The notes beneath the pieces were generated by a model. The model did not search any database and was not told the origin of the DNA. It saw only the letters and a program-made list of their open reading frames with translations. A DNA stretch of 9,640 bases from Deltaproteobacteria bacterium UBA6106 (lineage in GTDB: Bacteria; Desulfobacterota; Syntrophorhabdia; Syntrophorhabdales; Syntrophorhabdaceae), in assembly GCA_002428485.1 (NCBI GenBank), contig DIWM01000049.1:1-9640 (forward strand). Reading direction: 5' to 3'. The position numbers and the translations under genes were made by a program. Positions 6,161 to 9,640 of the stretch are shown here, piece by piece (positions within the stretch are counted from its first letter, which is position 1; each line of letters opens with the position of its first letter).

Positions 6161-6220
6161 TGTGCCCGGTTTGTGCTTAGGTGTGTCCTACCAAACCTGT
6201 TCTTGTTGACATTTTTATTC
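6161..6220 (-). repeat. Boundary repeat C (integrase-like tail with a frameshift)
   Basis: Twenty-nine bases (6161-6189) match copy D exactly, beginning TGTGCCCGGTT and TGTGCTTAGGT, an 11-bp tandem. A further 30 or so bases to the right match imperfectly. On the minus strand C reads NKNVNKNRFG, then after a one-base deletion relative to D, DTPKHKPGTFLS and a stop. Homology starts abruptly at TGTGC. It lies between the cysteine-rich gene and the second four-cysteine gene. Confidence 0.6.
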
Positions 6221-6265
6221 AAGGCTGGTACCGTTTCATTAAAACCAGCAAGGAGAGGCATCACG

Positions 6266-6640
6266 ATGGTTTCCAAAAGAGACATTTCGACCTGCGGAAT
6301 TATTGCTTGTCTATTCTTCTTCGTTTTTACCACAGCATCCTTCGCAGTCGACTTTGAACCTAAAGCATGTGTTAAAAATAATGCAGGGGTTGTGCTTAGA
6401 GTTGGCCAAGATGGGCATTCCGATATATACAACCGCGGCAACGTATTGCTTGGGCAAACCGTAAAAATTTATAGCGGTTCGACCACTCGTTTACTATGCC
6501 CTAACACTATCTGGGAGTACGTGCGTTGTGAGGGGGATGATGGAAAAAAATCCTATTGGCTCAACGATGGCCAAACCCTTGAGGTTACGGGTACAGTTTT
6601 TGCTGTTTATACTAACATAACCGACAATACCTGCAAATAA
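6266..6640 (+). CDS. Secreted four-cysteine protein, copy 2 (paralogue)
   Basis: This 124-residue protein is clearly homologous to the one at 5248. It has the same blocks ACVKNNAGVVLRVGQDGH, RCEGDDGKKSYWLNDGQTLE, VTGT and ITDNTCK, with the four mature cysteines conserved (C35, C78, C88, C123). Parts of the two genes are also nearly identical at DNA level, so the duplication is fairly recent. The middle differs: this copy has a few extra residues around SDIYNRGN and STTRLLCPN. The signal peptide ends near SFA (residue 27). The ATG at 6266 follows AAGGAGAGG; the frame is open upstream to 6173, but that part belongs to boundary repeat C. It is alone between repeats C and D, as if carried in its own module. 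Confidence 0.82.
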   Translation: MVSKRDISTCGIIACLFFFVFTTASFAVDFEPKACVKNNAGVVLRVGQDGHSDIYNRGNVLLGQTVKIYSGSTTRLLCPNTIWEYVRCEGDDGKKSYWLNDGQTLEVTGTVFAVYTNITDNTCK

Positions 6641-6673
6641 CTATTTTATTCTCTTATTTACTGTATCTAACAG

Positions 6674-6740
6674 TGTGCCCGGTTTGTGCTTAGGTGTGTC
6701 CTCCCAGTACCTGCTCCTGTTGACATTCTTACCCACTGAT
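6674..6740 (-). repeat. Boundary repeat D (integrase-like tail)
   Basis: The segment 6674-6702 is identical to C, and the similarity continues to about 6736. The minus-strand frame reads KNVNRSRYWEDTPKHKPGTLLDTVNKRIK in two short blocks and stops near 6641. This is the longest and only unshifted copy of the tail. The change between A/B (HNPST) and C/D (HKPGT) keeps the codon frame, which supports a coding origin. Confidence 0.6.
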
Positions 6741-6741
6741 A

Positions 6742-6847
6742 GGGACGTTGGTAACTTATGTAACTTTTCCCGGTACCGCCTTCTTCCGTCAACCACATCC
6801 AATATCGCCGCGTGCACCAGGTTAGTTACAGAAGTTACCAACGTCCC
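6742..6847. mobile_element. MITE-like element with 16-bp perfect inverted repeats
   Basis: GGGACGTTGGTAACTT (6742-6757) is matched perfectly by its reverse complement at 6832-6847. An imperfect extension (TGTAACT on both arms) makes each arm about 28 bases. The roughly 50-base interior has no gene. A related half-site (GGGGACGTTGAC read on the minus strand) occurs in the hairpin at 8585-8608, so this is probably a dispersed family. It resembles repeats associated with Y1/IS200-like transposases, which is inference. It sits exactly between tail D and the IS3 remnant. Confidence 0.6.
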
Positions 6848-6859
6848 CCACCCGTCGAT

Positions 6860-7015
6860 CACCTCCTTTACCGGTGTACCAAGCTCAGCCTGCTTAAGGG
6901 TGAACGCGATCTGCTCCTTGGTGAACTTCGATGTCTTAATGACAAAATCCTCCTTCTCTATTTTGCCAGAAAACTCACATTTTGTGGTGTACAGTTTTTT
7001 GGGGGCAGGCCAGTA
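6860..7015 (-). mobile_element. Truncated IS3-family element: terminal repeat and 5' end of orfA
   Basis: Reading leftwards from 7015, CTGGCCTGCCCCCAAAAAAC then TGTACA resembles the left inverted repeat of IS3-group elements. About 50 bases on, an AAGGAGG ribosome site precedes the codons KTSKFTKEQIAFTLKQAE, then LGTPVKEV (codons ending near 6860). This is the start of IS3-type OrfA, whose helix-turn-helix begins in this way. The start codon appears as ATT, so it is probably mutated. The match stops after about 27 residues where the MITE-like element begins. The frame fuses into tail D, giving a chimeric open frame (6641-7027) that should not be called a gene. Confidence 0.65.
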
Positions 7016-7020
7016 ACCCC

Positions 7021-7060
7021 TTGACAACCCGTTTCTTTAAATATACTATGAGAGTATATT
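7021..7060 (+). promoter_or_regulatory. abiE promoter with overlapping palindromic operator
   Basis: TTGACA (7021-7026) is followed by TATACT at 15 bases (7042-7047) or TACTAT at 17 bases (7044-7049). A perfect palindrome, AATATACT-N5-AGTATATT (7040-7047 and 7053-7060), covers the -10 and ends directly before the ATG at 7061. AbiEi antitoxins are known to repress their own operon by binding inverted repeats, so this is the likely operator. Transcription would start close to 7056, leaving almost no leader. Confidence 0.6.
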
Positions 7061-7702
7061 ATGAGAAACGATAACATCAGATCGAAACGAATTCTCAAGC
7101 TGGTGGAGAACCTGCCTTTTTTCAGCGCGGCCAACCTTGCGCCCCTTGGAGAACAGGGCGCTTATCTTAACATCATCCTTTCCCGCCAGGTAAAGCGGGG
7201 AACGGTGGTGCGCCTGAGAAAGCGTCTCTATGTGGCCAAAAGCTATCTCAATGATACGGAGAGGAGAGGGGTCTTCTCCGATTATGTTGAATTTGCCGCC
7301 AACAAGATCTATTCGCCTTCTTATCTCAGTCTTGATTATGTTCTCCATGAGCACAACATGCTCACCGAAATCCCCGTCAATATAACTTCAATGGGGCTTC
7401 GCAAAACAGAAAACTTTTCCAACGTGCTGGGCAACTTCATCTACCACAAGGTCAAGGAAGAATTGTTTCTCGGGTTCAAAGTGGTGAAGAAGGGGAGTTT
7501 TTCCATTCTCAAGGCAACGAAAGCCAAGGCGCTCTTTGATTATCTCTATCTTCGGAAAAGATTGCTTCCGGACAAGCGGGCAATACGTGAACTGCGGCTC
7601 AACCTAGATGAATTAACAAAGAAGGATCTCAAGGAGCTTATGGGATACGTCGAAACAGAAGGGTCAACCCGGATGAAGGAGGCCGTTCATTGGCTAAAAT
7701 GA
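7061..7702 (+). CDS. abiEi: AbiEi-type antitoxin / transcriptional repressor
   Basis: This 213-residue protein fits the AbiEi family: an N-terminal winged helix (about residues 8-60, with ILSRQVKRGTVVRLRKRLYVA as recognition and wing region, given here as one block) and a C-terminal antitoxin domain marked by SPSYLSLDYVLHEH (85-98) and KATKAKALFDYLYLRKR. In abortive-infection system AbiE it neutralises the AbiEii nucleotidyltransferase without a stable complex (type IV) and represses its own promoter. The gene overlaps the toxin gene by four bases (ATGA), as is usual. There is no convincing Shine-Dalgarno before the ATG; with the promoter so close, the message may be leaderless. The gene starts right after the IS3 scar, which suggests arrival by transfer. 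Confidence 0.87.
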   Translation: MRNDNIRSKRILKLVENLPFFSAANLAPLGEQGAYLNIILSRQVKRGTVVRLRKRLYVAKSYLNDTERRGVFSDYVEFAANKIYSPSYLSLDYVLHEHNMLTEIPVNITSMGLRKTENFSNVLGNFIYHKVKEELFLGFKVVKKGSFSILKATKAKALFDYLYLRKRLLPDKRAIRELRLNLDELTKKDLKELMGYVETEGSTRMKEAVHWLK

Positions 7703-8541
7703 CAACTATTGTGGAAACCATCAAACCGGCTCTTGCGAACATAATAAATGAGACCCCTTCCCGGAACAATCTTTTCAAAAGGAACCTTCTCAAGGAGCAC
7801 CTTCAGATTGTGGTCCTCGATTTTATCTACTCCCATCCTGTTTATAGCCGCCTGCTATTCTACGGGGGTTCGGCCCTTGCGCACTGCTTCGACCTCCAGC
7901 GGCTTTCCGAAGACCTGGATTTCATCGATGAAACGAAAAAGATCAATATTCCAAAATTGGCCAAGGACCTGGAAGATTATTTCGGAAGGCGCACTGACCT
8001 GAAAGCGACAACAACCGTCCAGAAATTCCACATCTATCTTAAGTTCCCTATCCTCCATGATCTTGGTGTGACCAAACGGGACGAGACGGACATATTGTTC
8101 CTGAAGGTTGAGATCTATTCCGAGATCGACTTCTGCAAAAAATATTCTACGGATATCCGCCCGGTTTTCAAATTTAACCGTTCAATTCTTATCAAGACGC
8201 TCGATCCATCTACCCTCATGGCGACAAAGATCAGGGCGATCCTTTACCGCAAGTGGGAAAAAACGGACAAGCAGGGAAGGACCACGGTAAAGGTAAAAGG
8301 CCGGGACTACTTTGATCTCCTCTGGTATCTCCGGAAAGGCATTCAGCCTAATCTTTCCTGCATAGAAGGTTTTAAAAATATGAAAGACCTCAAGGAAGAA
8401 CTCCTTTCAATGATCGCCCGCGTAGATAGCCGGAGCATCCGGCTTGATCTGGAGGCTCTCGTTATCGATCCGGGTTTTGTGAACAATATGAGTAAGAATA
8501 TAAAAGCGATACTGGAGCGGGAGATTTCGGAGAAATTATGA
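7699..8541 (+). CDS. abiEii: AbiEii-type nucleotidyltransferase toxin
   Basis: This 280-residue protein carries all four motifs of AbiEii/DUF1814 nucleotidyltransferases: GGSAL (56-60) as motif I, R69-LSEDLDF with D72 and D74 as the metal-binding aspartates, KVEI (136-139) as motif III, and K177-x-R plus RDYFDL (202-207) as motif IV. Such toxins transfer nucleotides, in characterised relatives to tRNA, and arrest growth, often in response to phage. All catalytic residues are present and the frame is intact, so it should be active. The ATG at 7699 overlaps the antitoxin stop. An in-frame TTG at 7690 sits at better spacing (7 bases) from AAGGAGG at 7676-7682, so three extra N-terminal residues are possible. 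Translation is probably coupled. Confidence 0.92.
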   Translation: MTTIVETIKPALANIINETPSRNNLFKRNLLKEHLQIVVLDFIYSHPVYSRLLFYGGSALAHCFDLQRLSEDLDFIDETKKINIPKLAKDLEDYFGRRTDLKATTTVQKFHIYLKFPILHDLGVTKRDETDILFLKVEIYSEIDFCKKYSTDIRPVFKFNRSILIKTLDPSTLMATKIRAILYRKWEKTDKQGRTTVKVKGRDYFDLLWYLRKGIQPNLSCIEGFKNMKDLKEELLSMIARVDSRSIRLDLEALVIDPGFVNNMSKNIKAILEREISEKL

Positions 8542-8584
8542 ATAATTTCTGCCCGCTAAAGATAATTTCCTGATCCTGCGAACC

Positions 8585-8608
8585 ACAGGGACAGTCAACG
8601 TCCCCTGT
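8585..8608. repeat. GGGAC/GTCCC hairpin after abiEii
   Basis: ACAGGGAC and GTCCCCTGT pair with one bulged base around a 7-base loop. There is no T-run, so it is not a standard intrinsic terminator, though it could attenuate abiE read-through. The minus-strand GGGGACGTTGAC resembles the arms of the element at 6742-6847, suggesting a relic of the same repeat family. Confidence 0.5.
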
Positions 8609-8612
8609 CCGG

Positions 8613-8641
8613 TTGACAATGGTTAATGGTTTCTATAGTAT
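8613..8641 (+). promoter_or_regulatory. Sigma-70-like promoter for the DUF6790-like gene
   Basis: TTGACA (8613-8618) is followed by TATAGT after 15 bases (8634-8639) or TAGTAT after 17 bases (8636-8641). The spacing choice resembles that at the abiE promoter. The leader before the ATG at 8693 would be about 45 bases. Confidence 0.4.
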
Positions 8642-8692
8642 CAAGACATAGCAAGAGATAATGCCTTTCAAATAAACGAAGGGGGCGGGCTT

Positions 8693-9157
8693 ATGCATTA
8701 TATTATCTTGCCGTTTCTCGGATTGCTGGCAGCCGGGCTTCATATCTTTTTTACGAAACAGTGGCATGACACAAAGAGCGTCCTTGAAATCGTCATGGCC
8801 TACGGGTTCGCCTTTAATATAGGCATTTCAGGGTTATATGCATTCATGGGGCACGCATTCTTCCCGAACAAGGTCGCCGCATATATCGGGTGGCCATCGG
8901 GCAGCCCATTCCAATTTGAAGTGGCCGTAACAAACCTGTCCTTTGGTGTTCTTGGCATACTTTGCTTTTGGTTCAGAGAAGGCTTCTGGTTGTCAACAAT
9001 TATAGCATTTTCTGTTTTTGGCTTCGGGGCGGCATATGGACATATAAGAGATATTATTATCAATCACAATTATGCGCCCGGAAATGCCGGGGCGCCGCTC
9101 TATGCAGATATCATCAAGCCGCTTGTGCTCATTGTCCTGTATATTGTTTATAAATGA
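8693..9157 (+). CDS. DUF6790-like integral membrane protein
   Basis: This 154-residue protein is mostly hydrophobic, with about five membrane spans (1-20, 31-52, 77-94, 98-116 and 139-153). Conserved-looking polar blocks lie between them: GWPSGSPFQFEV (66-77), AAYGHIRD (113-120) and NYAPGNAG (126-133). These agree with my memory of the DUF6790 family of small bacterial membrane proteins, whose function is not known. The ATG follows AGGGGGCGGG at normal spacing. It stands alone, with its own likely promoter, after the abiE operon. The identity rests on recognition, without a search. Confidence 0.75.
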   Translation: MHYIILPFLGLLAAGLHIFFTKQWHDTKSVLEIVMAYGFAFNIGISGLYAFMGHAFFPNKVAAYIGWPSGSPFQFEVAVTNLSFGVLGILCFWFREGFWLSTIIAFSVFGFGAAYGHIRDIIINHNYAPGNAGAPLYADIIKPLVLIVLYIVYK

Positions 9158-9297
9158 CCTCCCTTCTGAAAGCACCCTGCCTCAACCTTGAATGGAGGAA
9201 TCAAGAAAACTTTAAACGTCCCTGGCCTGAAGAATATTTCTATTTACAATTCGTTCCGCTCTGTTAAAATAATCACCAGAGTTCAATCCGGATGATT

Positions 9298-9412
9298 CCC
9301 CGCAGCAAGCTGCGGGGTGATACTGTTCCCTCTCCCCCCGCGGGAGAGGGTAGGGTGAGGGGGCATAATTATGCCGTTTCCATCCTCTGACACCCCGCTG
9401 CTTGCGGCGGGG
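9298..9412. repeat. Cluster of three hairpins (nested REP-like elements)
   Basis: A perfect 9-bp stem CCCCGCAGC/GCTGCGGGG with an AA turn (9298-9317) is followed by a REP-like CCCTCTCCC/GGGAGAGGG stem (about 9327-9349) with a G-rich tail. A second CCCCGCTGC/GCGGCGGGG stem with one G-T pair (9393-9412) completes the cluster. The outer two are related and look like the ends of one element into which the middle one has inserted. Antisense frames across it (ELPRRKQRG, YPLPRGER) are repeat artefacts. Bases 9158-9297 hold nothing I can support. Confidence 0.75.
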
Positions 9413-9458
9413 TAGTTCATTGCTGCTTAAGTTTGGTTCATAAACGCCAGGAGGACAG

Positions 9459-9640
9459 ATGCTGAAGAAAATAATTGCTCTGTTTATTTTTCTTAACATG
9501 ATAGGTCTTGTATGGGCTCAAGATACACTTCAAAAAAATGCGCCCACAAAAGTCCAGGTGCCTTCAAAGGCAGCCCCTATGACTACAGGCGCTGCTTCCG
9601 CAAATCCACAAACTATTCCCCGATGCACGGGAGGCCAGAT
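9459..9640 (+). CDS. Secreted protein, N-terminal part (runs off the window)
   Basis: The ATG at 9459 follows AGGAGG at 9449-9454. The sixty codons visible encode a signal peptide (MLKKIIALFIFLNMIGLVWA, likely cut before Q21) and then a Thr/Ala/Pro-rich, probably disordered stretch with one cysteine (C56) near the window edge. No domain is visible yet. It is exported to the periplasm or beyond; the function cannot be judged from this part. Confidence 0.75.
   Translation, partial: MLKKIIALFIFLNMIGLVWAQDTLQKNAPTKVQVPSKAAPMTTGAASANPQTIPRCTGGQ

Noticed and set aside
9212..9499. Minus-strand frame with ELPRRKQRG and YPLPRGER
   Set aside because: The peptide comes from the palindromic repeat cluster and overlaps the start of a well-supported plus-strand gene.

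Overview
The window looks like an accessory region of a Gram-negative bacterial chromosome of intermediate GC. Most small proteins carry Sec signal peptides, one promoter fits the sigma-54 consensus, and there is a selenocysteine tRNA (selC). Palindromic CCCTCTCCC/GGGAGAGGG and CCCCGCAGC/GCTGCGGGG elements lie near both ends. Together these suggest a Desulfobacterota- or Nitrospirota-like organism, probably from the environment. That assignment is inference; nothing here fixes the taxon.

Layout. Positions 1-240 hold a 93-bp tandem repeat that ends in a REP-like palindrome. Next come a minus-strand secreted EF-hand protein (269-1030) and a divergent HemN/HemW-like radical SAM protein (1167-2432), each with a plausible sigma-70 promoter in the 136-bp gap. 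The hem-like stop codon lies inside a promoter for selC, the tRNA-Sec(UCA) at 2467-2562.

From selC to about 7.0 kb the DNA is modular. Four related short segments (A 2655, B 4427, C 6161, D 6674), all in one orientation, share a tandem 11-bp TGTGC repeat. On the minus strand they encode the same tail, PKH[NK]P[SG]T. I read them as 3' ends of decayed integrase-type genes pointing towards the tRNA, so they mark the edges of successive insertions. A-B carries a membrane-anchored protein with a His-Gly/Cys pattern like clan CD (caspase-like) peptidases, a membrane protein with a pseudopilin-like C-terminal part, a possible 41-residue membrane peptide and an RNase HI-like gene fragment. B-C carries a secreted pentapeptide-repeat protein behind a sigma-54-type promoter, a secreted four-cysteine protein and a secreted protein with 13 mature cysteines. 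C-D carries a close paralogue of the four-cysteine protein. D continues into a 106-bp inverted-repeat element and a truncated IS3-type orfA.

After this scar lies an abiEi/abiEii toxin-antitoxin pair (7061-8541). Its promoter overlaps a perfect 8-bp palindrome, probably the antitoxin's own operator. Then come a DUF6790-like membrane protein (8693-9157), a cluster of three hairpins (9298-9412) and the start of a secreted protein cut by the window edge (9459-9640).

The radical SAM and EF-hand genes look like the chromosomal flank. The interval from selC to abiE looks like a tRNA-anchored island built by repeated insertions, carrying envelope or secreted proteins and a stability/defence module.
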